5,730 nucleotides of DNA from an uncultured Clostridia bacterium (GCA_948585895.1 CAPBNZ010000095.1:1-5730); one strand, 5' to 3'; positions 1 through 5,664 are shown, counted from the stretch's first letter. The notes: a model not told the origin generated them from the sequence alone. Translations and numbers: made by a program.

Positions 1-303
1 TTTCATATCTTCGGTCAAGTCTCTTTTGGCTTTTAGCTGTTCAATTATTTGTTGTACTCTATTATCTGCTGTTTCTTGTATTTCTTTTAAATGTTTATTA
101 AGTTCTTTATTCATGAACATTATTATATAATCAGCTTTTTTATGCTTTTTCAAATAATCTAGCCTTAATAATCCATATTTGTTAAGTGTGATTTCTTCTT
201 CTGGTTCTAAATATAAGTTAGGTAAATAAAAGTCTCCAACTAATGTATAACTTATTCCAGTATTTTTATCTGTAAATTCTTTTTCTAATTCTTCATTTTT
301 CAT
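1..303 (-). CDS. tnpV: TnpV-like transposon-encoded protein, 3' end outside the window
   Basis: The reading frame opens at the ATG complementary to 301-303 and stays open for 101 codons to base 1, so the C-terminus is cut off by the window edge. The product begins MKNEELEKEFTDKNTGISYT, followed by LVGDFYLPNLYL and a KYGLLRLDYLKKHKKADY stretch. That order (acidic start, TGxSYTLVGDxYLP, KYGxxRLxYLKxH) is what I recognise as the TnpV family found in Tn4451-like and other clostridial mobile elements. Known members are about 110-130 residues, so roughly 20 residues are probably missing. The family's molecular role is not established, and I see no catalytic motif. The start is fixed by a GGAGG ribosome binding site nine bases upstream. 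The gene is divergent from the neighbouring serine recombinase remnant, which fits membership of the same element. Recognition is from memory of the family, not from a search. Confidence 0.82.
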   Translation of the reverse strand, partial: MKNEELEKEFTDKNTGISYTLVGDFYLPNLYLEPEEEITLNKYGLLRLDYLKKHKKADYIIMFMNKELNKHLKEIQETADNRVQQIIEQLKAKRDLTEDMK

Positions 304-361
304 AATCTTTTACCTCCAATTTTTATTTATAAACTATAGGCTAAACTGTACTAAATATCAA
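304..361 (-). promoter_or_regulatory. Promoter and ribosome binding site of the tnpV-like gene
   Basis: On the minus strand a -35 box TTGATA (complement of 356-361) and a -10 box TATAGT (complement of 333-338) are separated by exactly 17 bases. A GGAGG Shine-Dalgarno sequence (complement of 313-317) lies nine bases before the ATG. This is a good sigma-A type promoter with a short untranslated leader of about 20-25 bases. It drives transcription away from the recombinase remnant. Confidence 0.65.
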
Positions 362-401
362 TATTTTCTTATTTTTGTCATAAAAAGATGTAGATGATGT
401 A

Positions 402-1741
402 AATACCAGTACAGCTAATCGGTAGATTTTTTGTAAGAATGCTAACAGTATTATCACAATTAGAAATAGAGATAGTTAGTGAAAGAACAAAGTTCGGCTT
501 AAATGGTGCTATTAAATCTGGTCATTTACCCGGAATTGTACCATTAGGCTATAAAAAAGATAGTAATAAGAAAACTATAATAGATGAAGCTACAAAAGAT
601 GTAGTAATTAGAATATTTAATATGTATCTTGAAGGAAAAAGCTATCAACAAATTAGTAATACATTAAATAAAGAAAAAGTATTAGCACCAAAACATTGGA
701 GAGATACAACTATTATGAAAATGATAGACAACAAAGTATATATGGGAGATTATGAAAAAGGAAAATCAAACAGTAAAGATACTTTAGTTTATATGAATGT
801 TGTCGAACCAATTATAAGTCGTGCTATGTGGGAAGAAGCACAACATCAAAAAGAAAAAAATCAAAGAAGTTATACAAGAGATAGAGTTTATATATTTTTT
901 CAAAAACTAAAATGTCCTAAATGTAATAGAATAATGAAATGTAAAGGCTCTGGAGGAACAAAGAAAAAATATATGTACTATACTTGTGAACACTGCAAGA
1001 CATATTACAGAGAAGATAAAATTGAAGAATGTTTACAAAGATTTATTCTTGAGTTAGTAGAATATGATATGACAGTAAAAAAATATTTTTTACCAATACT
1101 AGCTGATAAAAAAGAAACAAAAACAGAAAAACTAGACCAAGAAATTGACACATTACAAAAGCAAAAAGAAAGAATAAAAAAGGCTTATGTAAGTGGTATA
1201 GTTGAAATGGAAGATTTTTCCGAAGATTATAAAATTATTGAAGAAAAAATAAACATTTTAGAAACAAAAAAATATGAAAAACTTAATGCAAATAGTTTAT
1301 CATTTACTCCGCAACAGCTAATGGCTGATAGAGATATTAAAAGAGAAAAACTAATAAAAGATAACAAATTAAATGAAACTTTAAAACAAGAATGGGACAA
1401 AAAATCGAAAGAAGAAAAGCAAGAATTTATTTCAAAATTTATTGAATCAATGACATTATTGAAGAATAAAAAACGGAGAATTTTATATTGATAAAATAAA
1501 TTTTAGAAGTAGCTACATTGAACAACTAACAAAATTTTTTGCATTAGGAATAGTAGATGTTTTTGTACCTGTTGAAATTAACAAAGAAGAAAAAGAAATA
1601 AGGACAAGTATCAATATAAATCAAGATGATTATATTACAAGACTTAACAAAGAATTTAAAATAGAATTTTACGAATTATTTTCAAAAAATGTGAATGAAA
1701 GTGAAGAAGAAATTGAATTAAAACTGAACAAAGAAAAATGA
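402..1741 (+). pseudogene. Large serine recombinase, N-terminally truncated and frameshifted
   Basis: This is a remnant of a resolvase/invertase-type large serine recombinase. The longest frame, 439-1491 (350 aa), begins MLTVLSQLEIEIVSERTKFG, which is the long E-helix that normally follows the catalytic domain. The roughly 130 preceding residues with the nucleophilic serine are absent. After it come a Recombinase domain (residues about 30-143), a zinc ribbon with C159-x2-C162 and C183-x2-C186, and a lysine/glutamate-rich coiled coil (about 225-285). Two single-base shifts are visible. Family-typical NTSTA is encoded at 402-416 in another frame, and dropping one A at 417-418 joins it to IGRFFVR at 418-438. 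At the A6 run 1468-1473 one extra A ends the frame, while GEFYIDKINFRSSYIEQL and about 70 more residues continue at 1475-1741. Upstream of about 384 homology fades and a stop occurs in frame. Without its catalytic domain it cannot recombine DNA. The shifts could instead be homopolymer sequencing errors, but the missing head could not. Confidence 0.85.
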
Positions 1742-1749
1742 AAGGATAG

Positions 1750-2101
1750 ATGAAAATGATATTAAAAAATAATAGTGAAGATGTAAAAGTTTAAGTATAG
1801 AAAATAGATTAAAATTAAGCATAATTGTTATACAAAGTGATTTGATAAAGAAAAGTTAATTGATATATTAAAGAATTTCTTATGTGTTTTTGATAAAAAC
1901 TATAATAAAAATGCAATGATTTCTTATAAAGATAATATGGATGTTCTTATATTAGCAAAAGTTATGGAAATGAATCAAATAGAAAAAGTAATTTTATATT
2001 TGAAATATTATATAACTTTTATATTAGCACAAAAAATAAAATCAGAGGAATTTGACATATTATGTAAAACAAGCTATAATTATGATAATTATATCAAGTA
2101 A
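1750..2101 (+). pseudogene. Small unrecognised gene behind the recombinase, apparently broken by two -1 shifts
   Basis: I do not recognise this product. Three short frames read as one protein if one A is restored in each of two A4 runs, at 1785-1788 and 1851-1854. The pieces are MKMILKNNSEDVK (1750-1788), SLSIENRLKLSIIVIQSDLI (1788 to about 1847) and KLIDILKNFLCVFDKNY onward to the stop at 2099-2101. The restored protein would be about 117 residues, mostly helical-looking and rich in I, L, K, Y and N, with no signal peptide or catalytic motif I can name. An AAAGGA ribosome binding site (1741-1746) overlaps the recombinase stop, which suggests translational coupling as element cargo. The ATG at 1750 or the one at 1756 would be the start. 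The intact last part can be read as a 61-codon frame from ATG 1916, but nothing resembling a ribosome binding site precedes it. The alternative is that only unrelated short frames are present. Confidence 0.42.
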
Positions 2102-2111
2102 CTGTAACAAA

Positions 2112-2148
2112 AAACTTTATTTATTATAATCTAAAATAAGTAAAGTTT
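2112..2148. promoter_or_regulatory. Probable promoter -10 box inside a large AT-rich inverted repeat
   Basis: A consensus -10 box TATAAT occupies 2125-2130. The best -35 at 17-base spacing is only CTGTAA (2102-2107, three of six matches). The -10 lies within a hairpin or palindrome with 14-base arms at 2112-2125 and 2135-2148 (13 of 14 pair) and a nine-base loop. Transcription would start near 2137, giving a leader of about 47 bases before the radical SAM gene. The repeat could be a repressor operator over the -10 and start. It could also be a weak terminator: read on the minus strand, the stem is followed by a T6 run (complement of 2109-2114, partly inside the arm). Confidence 0.45.
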
Positions 2149-2161
2149 AAGAAACTTAATG
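2147..2161. repeat. Left copy of a 15-bp perfect inverted repeat flanking the radical SAM gene
   Basis: The sequence ttaagaaacttaatg is present here, and its exact reverse complement lies at 3477-3491. This copy ends 22 bases before the radical SAM start codon and sits just upstream of the AAAGGAG ribosome binding site. The match does not extend beyond 15 bases on either side. Confidence 0.6.
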
Positions 2162-2170
2162 TAAAAAATG

Positions 2171-2177
2171 AAAGGAG
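2171..2177 (+). promoter_or_regulatory. Ribosome binding site of the radical SAM gene
   Basis: AAAGGAG lies six bases before the ATG at 2184 and is the best Shine-Dalgarno match in this region, so it fixes that start codon. Confidence 0.8.
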
Positions 2178-2183
2178 AAAAAT

Positions 2184-3482
2184 ATGATAATAATAAACGA
2201 TATTGAGGCACGGAAACAACTATTTAGAAATGCAAATCTTGTAAATCCAAAAGAAGTTAAATATAAGATAAATGCAGAATATCTTAGATTTAACTGTTGG
2301 AATGCAGCAGAATGTTACAGAGAGCTGATGGTTTCATTTTTTCCAATGTTACCATTAATTGAAAAAGAGGTAAGCTTTTATGAAGCAGATTATATTCTGT
2401 ATGCTCATCCGTATGCTCGGTTAGAAGATATGTCACCAAGTGTGCTTGAACAAATACGGTGGATTGATAAAAACCGTAAAGAAGGAGCAGAGATTATTGT
2501 AGTAGGAAAGGCCACTAATATTAAACCAATTATAGATGGTTCGATTTCTAACATTACATTCTATGAGTCTCATTTTACAAAAACTTTAGGAAAGAGGTTT
2601 GAAATGAATATTGAAGATGAATATTTTGTTTATGATTCATCTTGTGGTTGGTTAAATATATGGCCTGTTAATGGTTGTCGTAAAAAATGCAAATTTTGCA
2701 GGAGAACATATATGAATATTCCATTTGAAAGTATAAGCCTTGAAACTATAAAATCTACATTGGATAAGATAAAAGTAAAAGCACCAAAATTAATGGAAGG
2801 TATTTGTTTAAGAGCTGAAAACCTTACTGAATATGGTATAGATATTTATGGGGAACAACGTTTACAGGATTTAATTAGGCTAATAGATAGCTATGAAGAA
2901 GTCAAATATATAACTCTTTTCCCTATTGGACTTGCAATATGTGAAATTACAGATGAAATCTTAGAGGCTATTTGTAGCATTAAGAAAAATGTGATTTCAA
3001 TTGCACTAAATTTAGAAGCAGGTAGCAATAGAATATTGAAACTTATTGGGAAAAATCATACGAGAGAAAGGGCAATTCATATTTTTAAAGAACTTAGAAA
3101 AGCTCATCCAAAAGCTTCTATTCACACAGGTGTAATGGTTGGATTTCCAACAGAAGAATTAACAGACATTTATGAACTTGCCGATTTAATTGAGCAGATA
3201 CAACCAAATGATATTTTTTGTAATCTGGTTGAGATAGCACCTAAATGTCCACTTGCTGAATTACCTCCATTGAGTGATAACTTAAGAGAATATCATCTCA
3301 AAATTTTGTTAAAGTTATTGAAAAATCAAAAAAGAGAACATGAGGCAGATATTAGCTATCCCAAAATCTTTAAAAAAGGAAAACGTTCGACATATAGATT
3401 TAAAAAGGAGAGTGAAGAACGTTGGAAGAGATTCTCACTATTAACCATTCCTAGAAAAGAATTTGTATTAAAAAAGCATTAA
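2184..3482 (+). CDS. Radical SAM protein, divergent MiaB/RimO-like methylthiotransferase family
   Basis: The 432-residue protein is intact. The radical SAM [4Fe-4S] site is C165-R-K-K-C169-K-F-C172 (CX3CX2C). Family motifs follow: AENLTEYGIDIYGEQRLQDL (211-230), close to the YGIDLY segment of RimO; EAGSNRILKLIG (278-289), the counterpart of Q(S/H)GSDxxLKxM; and VGFPTEE (319-325). The N-terminal 110 residues keep the methylthiotransferase layout (NCWN at 37-40, ADYILYAHPYA at 68-78, AEIIVVGKATN at 102-112). Of the three cysteines expected to bind the auxiliary cluster only C38 remains; the others align with H75 and A110. The C-terminus (about 365-432) is lysine/arginine-rich and shows no recognisable TRAM domain. 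Radical SAM chemistry, cleaving S-adenosylmethionine to a 5'-deoxyadenosyl radical, is well supported. Methylthiolation, and the substrate, are not. It is cytosolic, with no signal or membrane segment. G+C in sampled lines (28-43%) is above that of its neighbours, suggesting separate ancestry. A modified-peptide or tRNA/ribosomal-protein role are both possible. Confidence 0.92.
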   Translation: MIIINDIEARKQLFRNANLVNPKEVKYKINAEYLRFNCWNAAECYRELMVSFFPMLPLIEKEVSFYEADYILYAHPYARLEDMSPSVLEQIRWIDKNRKEGAEIIVVGKATNIKPIIDGSISNITFYESHFTKTLGKRFEMNIEDEYFVYDSSCGWLNIWPVNGCRKKCKFCRRTYMNIPFESISLETIKSTLDKIKVKAPKLMEGICLRAENLTEYGIDIYGEQRLQDLIRLIDSYEEVKYITLFPIGLAICEITDEILEAICSIKKNVISIALNLEAGSNRILKLIGKNHTRERAIHIFKELRKAHPKASIHTGVMVGFPTEELTDIYELADLIEQIQPNDIFCNLVEIAPKCPLAELPPLSDNLREYHLKILLKLLKNQKREHEADISYPKIFKKGKRSTYRFKKESEERWKRFSLLTIPRKEFVLKKH

Positions 3483-3491
3483 GTTTCTTAA
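3477..3491. repeat. Right copy of the 15-bp inverted repeat, overlapping the radical SAM stop codon
   Basis: The sequence cattaagtttcttaa is the exact reverse complement of 2147-2161. It contains the last codon (cat, His432) and the TAA stop, so it bounds the radical SAM gene on its 3' side. If both copies are in one transcript, the 5' leader and the 3' end of the mRNA could pair. Confidence 0.6.
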
Positions 3492-3498
3492 GTAAAAT

Positions 3499-3539
3499 TG
3501 ACGAATACAACAAGATAAATATCTTTGTAGTATTCGTCA
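3499..3539 (+). terminator. Hairpin downstream of the radical SAM gene, probable transcription terminator
   Basis: Arms tgacgaatac (3499-3508) and gtattcgtca (3530-3539) pair perfectly over 10 bp. The interior can pair further (acaagat with atctttgt, one bulge), giving a stem of about 17 bp. It begins 16 bases after the stop codon. The 3' side is T-rich (tattctattta) but has no clean T run, so termination may be inefficient or bidirectional. Confidence 0.6.
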
Positions 3540-3582
3540 TATTCTATTTATAATAGTTATTCGAAATATTGTTAATAATTAG

Positions 3583-3611
3583 TTGCCAGCTTTTTTATTT
3601 TATGCTATACT
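3583..3611 (+). promoter_or_regulatory. Strong extended -10 promoter in the gene-free stretch
   Basis: The -35 box TTGCCA (3583-3588, five of six consensus matches) is followed after 17 bases by TATACT (3606-3611), preceded by TG at the extended -10 position (TGCTATACT, 3603-3611). This is the best plus-strand promoter by eye in the window. Predicted start is about 3618. No open frame follows it directly, so it may drive a small RNA, or it may be the old promoter of the MFS transporter separated by the IS remnant. Confidence 0.55.
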
Positions 3612-3617
3612 AATTTT

Positions 3618-3757
3618 AGCAGTTGATAGTCAATTATTTTTCCTAAGCAAAATGTGGGAGGAACACTATAAAAAATAGGCATATTTTTCGCAAATAACCT
3701 CCTAAAACGCTCCAAAAAGTAAAATCGCCACACTTTGGCGAAACATTGATTTTTTTT
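3618..3757 (+). ncRNA. Candidate structured leader or small RNA (hypothetical)
   Basis: The 3540-3757 interval has no gene I can support. Downstream of the promoter at 3583-3611 the transcript could fold as follows. The segment TGGGAGG (3655-3661) pairs with CCTCCTA (3698-3704), enclosing an inner stem aaaaata/tattttt (3671-3677 with 3682-3688, loop ggca). A GC-rich hairpin TCGCCA/TGGCGA (3725-3730 with 3736-3741, loop cactt) follows, and a T8 run lies at 3750-3757. The T run starts eight bases after the last hairpin, which is too far for a classical intrinsic terminator. I do not recognise a known RNA family. The region ends where the IS terminal repeat begins, so a longer original transcript may have been cut by the insertion. 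Confidence 0.3.
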
Positions 3758-3779
3758 GTTCTGTGTCAATAGTTGGGGT

Positions 3780-3816
3780 GAGATACCTGAAAAGTATTCT
3801 CGTCTCGGCTTTTTTT
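3780..3816 (+). terminator. Intrinsic-terminator-like hairpin with T7 run at the IS edge
   Basis: GAGATAC (3780-3786) pairs with GTATTCTC (3794-3801) with one bulged base, and GTCTCGG then leads into a T7 run at 3810-3816. Read on the plus strand it would stop transcription entering the IS from the promoter at 3583-3611. Such end-proximal terminators are common in insertion sequences and shield the transposase from outside transcription. Confidence 0.45.
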
Positions 3817-3818
3817 AT

Positions 3819-3867
3819 GGGTTAAGAATTTTAGGCAAAAAATGCCCTAAATCGTTGATTTTAACCC
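3819..3867. repeat. Long imperfect palindrome between IS terminal repeat and transposase stop
   Basis: Arms GGGTTAA (3819-3825) and TTAACCC (3861-3867) are perfect complements. Inside them TTTAGGC pairs with GCCCTAAA (one bulge) around an A-rich loop. A smaller imperfect hairpin, ccaataac/gttatgg, follows at 3875-3895. On the minus strand these lie just after the transposase stop and may end its transcript, although no T run follows on that strand. Confidence 0.4.
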
Positions 3868-3921
3868 AAATAAACCAATAACATATTTGTTATGGTAATT
3901 TATGGAAAATGCTTTTTGTTT

Positions 3922-4406
3922 TTAGTTTCCCATTAATAATATTCTTGCTTTAAAATGTGTAAAATTCCTAAATCCAAATGCTATTCTTTTTAATGTCTTT
4001 ATTTTGTTGTTATACCCTTCCATTGGTCCATTTGAATATGGCACTTCTAGTGCATTTCTTATCTCTATGACCCAATTAAAGTATGTTTTGGCAGAACTTT
4101 TTAAGGCTGGTATATCTGATTCTAAGTTTCTCTTTATCCATACATTTAAACTTTCTATTGCTTTTTCTTTGTTTTCCATTTGTATAATTTTCAACATTTT
4201 TTCTTTTTCTCTGTATACTATCCTTAAATTTTCTGAATAGTTGATTAATATGTAATTTAATTCCTCCTTTTGTTCTTCATCTTTTAACTTGCCATACCTT
4301 GATAGTAATAATTTCCTCGAATGTTTAAATTATTTTCTTTCTGTTCGTGGTAATTTTTTTTTGTATCTACTGCATCAGTAGTGTATCTAACGAAATGAAA
4401 TTTTTA
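3922..4406 (-). pseudogene. ISL3-family transposase, C-terminal remnant with internal stop and frameshift
   Basis: The intact terminal frame starts at ATG 4197 and ends at 3922 (91 aa). It contains SNGPMEGYNNKIK followed by TLKRIAFGFRNFTHFKARIL, the conserved C-terminal block of ISL3-type DDE transposases. The E in PMEG (residue 60) is the likely third catalytic acidic residue. Homology continues upstream in the same frame through FKHSRKLLLSRYGKLKDEEQ and ELNYILINYSENLRIVYREK, up to a TAA at 4332-4330 where a tyrosine codon is expected (ERK-stop-FKH). Further upstream, HFVRYTTDAVDT is encoded at 4397-4362 in another frame, displaced by an indel at the T9 run 4354-4362. Intact relatives are about 400 or more residues, so the DNA-binding domain and the first catalytic aspartates are missing. 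It is inactive. Confidence 0.8.
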
Positions 4407-4442
4407 TGCTTTACGAATAATTACTTTTATGATAAACTTATT

Positions 4443-4470
4443 TATAATGATTAAATATTAGGAGCAACAA
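4443..4470 (+). promoter_or_regulatory. -10 box and ribosome binding site of the MFS gene
   Basis: TATAAT lies at 4443-4448. No good -35 box is found at 16-18 bases upstream, so promoter strength is uncertain. AGGAG (4460-4464) sits six bases before the ATG at 4471 and supports that start. The 64-base gap between the transposase remnant and the gene contains nothing else I can identify. Confidence 0.5.
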
Positions 4471-5628
4471 ATGAAAGAATATTTTTATAAAAAAGAATAT
4501 AAATATATGTATTTAGGTACTGTATCATATAGCTTTGCAAATGCTTTAATTGGAACATTTGGAACGGTTATGCTATATAAAAATGGAATACCAATATGGC
4601 TTATACTTTTAGTCTATGGATTAAGATTTGGAATAACAGGATTTATCACACCACTATTTGTAACAATATCTTCAAAATTAGGAATAGCAAAGTGTATTTT
4701 GATATCTAACATTTTTAGTATTATTTGTGCTTATATGATGTTAGATGGAACAAATTTATATCGAAACATAGTTATATTTATATTAGCAATGGGGTGTATG
4801 GGACTTTCTAATCCATCAACTGATGCATTGTCTAGTAAATATGTAGATAAAGAGCATAGAGGAAGATATAATAGTCTTATAAACATAAGTAAAATATTAG
4901 GAACAGTACTAGCAAGTTGTTTAGTCGCATGGGGTGTAATAACAGATAATAACTTTATATTATTTTCAATGATTTTTGTATTCTTTTTGTTACAATATAT
5001 ATTTATTAGAAAAATAGATTACAAGGTAGAAAATAAAACAAATGCATTTAAGTCAACAATGAAATATCTTTTTAAGAGTAAAAGTAAATACAAGATTATT
5101 TATGCTTTAACAACAAATCAAATAATAGAAAGACAATTTGCACCACTATATTTGTATATAGTTTTAAAGGACTTTTCTGTATTTTCTTCTATAATTGTAG
5201 TATCACTGTTATTACAAATAATTACTATAACATTGATTGGGAAATATTCAGATAAAAATTTATCAAAATCCAATAATTTAGTTACAATTATTAAGACTAT
5301 GATTACAGGAATATACTTATTTGCAAGAAATAAAGTAATAATATCATTAAATAATATGTTAAGTGATAATTTTGCAAAAGTATATGAAACATCTATTCAA
5401 ACATCAATACAGAATATTATAAAAGAATCAAAGGAAGATAATGACCTTTTGTCATCAGTAGGACAAATGAGTTTATGCTTTACAGAAGTAGTCATATTTA
5501 TAATACTTGCAATATTAAGTAACTTCATAGGAGAAAAAATATTTTATATAATATTTATACTATCGATAATTTCAACAATTGGAATTAACTTAAATATCAA
5601 AAAAGAGCAATTTGAAAATGAAAATTAA
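4471..5628 (+). CDS. Major facilitator superfamily (MFS) transporter
   Basis: The 385-residue protein is almost entirely hydrophobic helices separated by short basic loops and has about 12 predicted membrane segments. Among the clearest are residues about 14-34, 41-63, 73-90, 98-116, 140-157 and 161-182 in the first half. In the second half, SSIIVVSLLLQIITITLIG, EVVIFIILAILSNFI and IFYIIFILSIISTIGI are clear. A basic cytoplasmic loop (about 183-210) divides the halves. MFS hallmarks are the STDALSSKYVDKEHRGRYNS segment (H129-R130-G131-R132) after helix 4 and a GKYSDK motif-A-like loop (257-262) in the C-terminal half. The motif A equivalent after helix 2 (VTISSKLG) is degenerate. It acts in the plasma membrane, probably as a proton-coupled efflux or uptake carrier, and its substrate cannot be read from the sequence. 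It shares orientation with the radical SAM gene, separated by IS debris, so export of a modified product is conceivable but unproven. Family assignment is strong; no specific subfamily is recognised. Confidence 0.85.
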   Translation: MKEYFYKKEYKYMYLGTVSYSFANALIGTFGTVMLYKNGIPIWLILLVYGLRFGITGFITPLFVTISSKLGIAKCILISNIFSIICAYMMLDGTNLYRNIVIFILAMGCMGLSNPSTDALSSKYVDKEHRGRYNSLINISKILGTVLASCLVAWGVITDNNFILFSMIFVFFLLQYIFIRKIDYKVENKTNAFKSTMKYLFKSKSKYKIIYALTTNQIIERQFAPLYLYIVLKDFSVFSSIIVVSLLLQIITITLIGKYSDKNLSKSNNLVTIIKTMITGIYLFARNKVIISLNNMLSDNFAKVYETSIQTSIQNIIKESKEDNDLLSSVGQMSLCFTEVVIFIILAILSNFIGEKIFYIIFILSIISTIGINLNIKKEQFENEN

Positions 5629-5664
5629 AATTAATGTATATTCGAGCAATGTATAAATTTTAAT
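5624..5664 (+). terminator. Weak AU-only inverted repeat after the MFS gene
   Basis: attaaaatt (5624-5632, overlapping the stop codon) is the reverse complement of aattttaat (5656-5664). The enclosed loop carries a direct repeat aatgtata at 5633-5640 and 5648-5655. All paired bases are A or T, so this is a poor terminator. It is the only structure visible between the MFS stop and the window end. Confidence 0.25.

Larger units (their letters stand above)
3758..4406 (-). mobile_element. Remnant of an ISL3-family insertion sequence (3' end retained, 5' end lost)
   Basis: The segment gttctgtgtcaatagttggg (3758-3777) resembles ISL3-family terminal inverted repeats as I remember them. It lies about 145 bases beyond the stop of the minus-strand transposase remnant, as expected for the transposase 3' end of such an IS. 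No matching repeat is present near the other end: 4407-4470 shows nothing similar. The element is therefore truncated at its 5' side and should be immobile. No target duplication can be identified because one end is missing. Confidence 0.65.

Noticed and set aside
1785..1856. Programmed -1 ribosomal frameshifting at the two A4 runs
   Set aside because: Neither run forms a canonical slippery heptamer such as A-AAA-AAG in the right register, and no stimulatory stem is evident, so mutation or sequencing error is more likely.
1916..2101. 61-codon open frame taken alone as a complete gene
   Set aside because: No ribosome binding site precedes ATG 1916, and the frame is open well upstream of it. 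It reads better as the tail of the broken gene that starts near 1750.
3652..3678. Plus-strand eight-codon frame (MWEEHYKK) as a possible leader peptide
   Set aside because: There is no ribosome binding site before the ATG and no coding support; such short frames are expected by chance.
3635..3687. Minus-strand 17-codon peptide frame beginning MPIFYSV, downstream of an AGGAGG sequence
   Set aside because: The AGGAGG is about 15 bases from the ATG, too far for normal initiation, and it is explained as one arm of the local inverted repeat.
4004..4240. 78-codon open frame on the plus strand
   Set aside because: It lies antisense to the clearly homologous ISL3 transposase remnant, has no ribosome binding site, and its product looks like a complement artefact.
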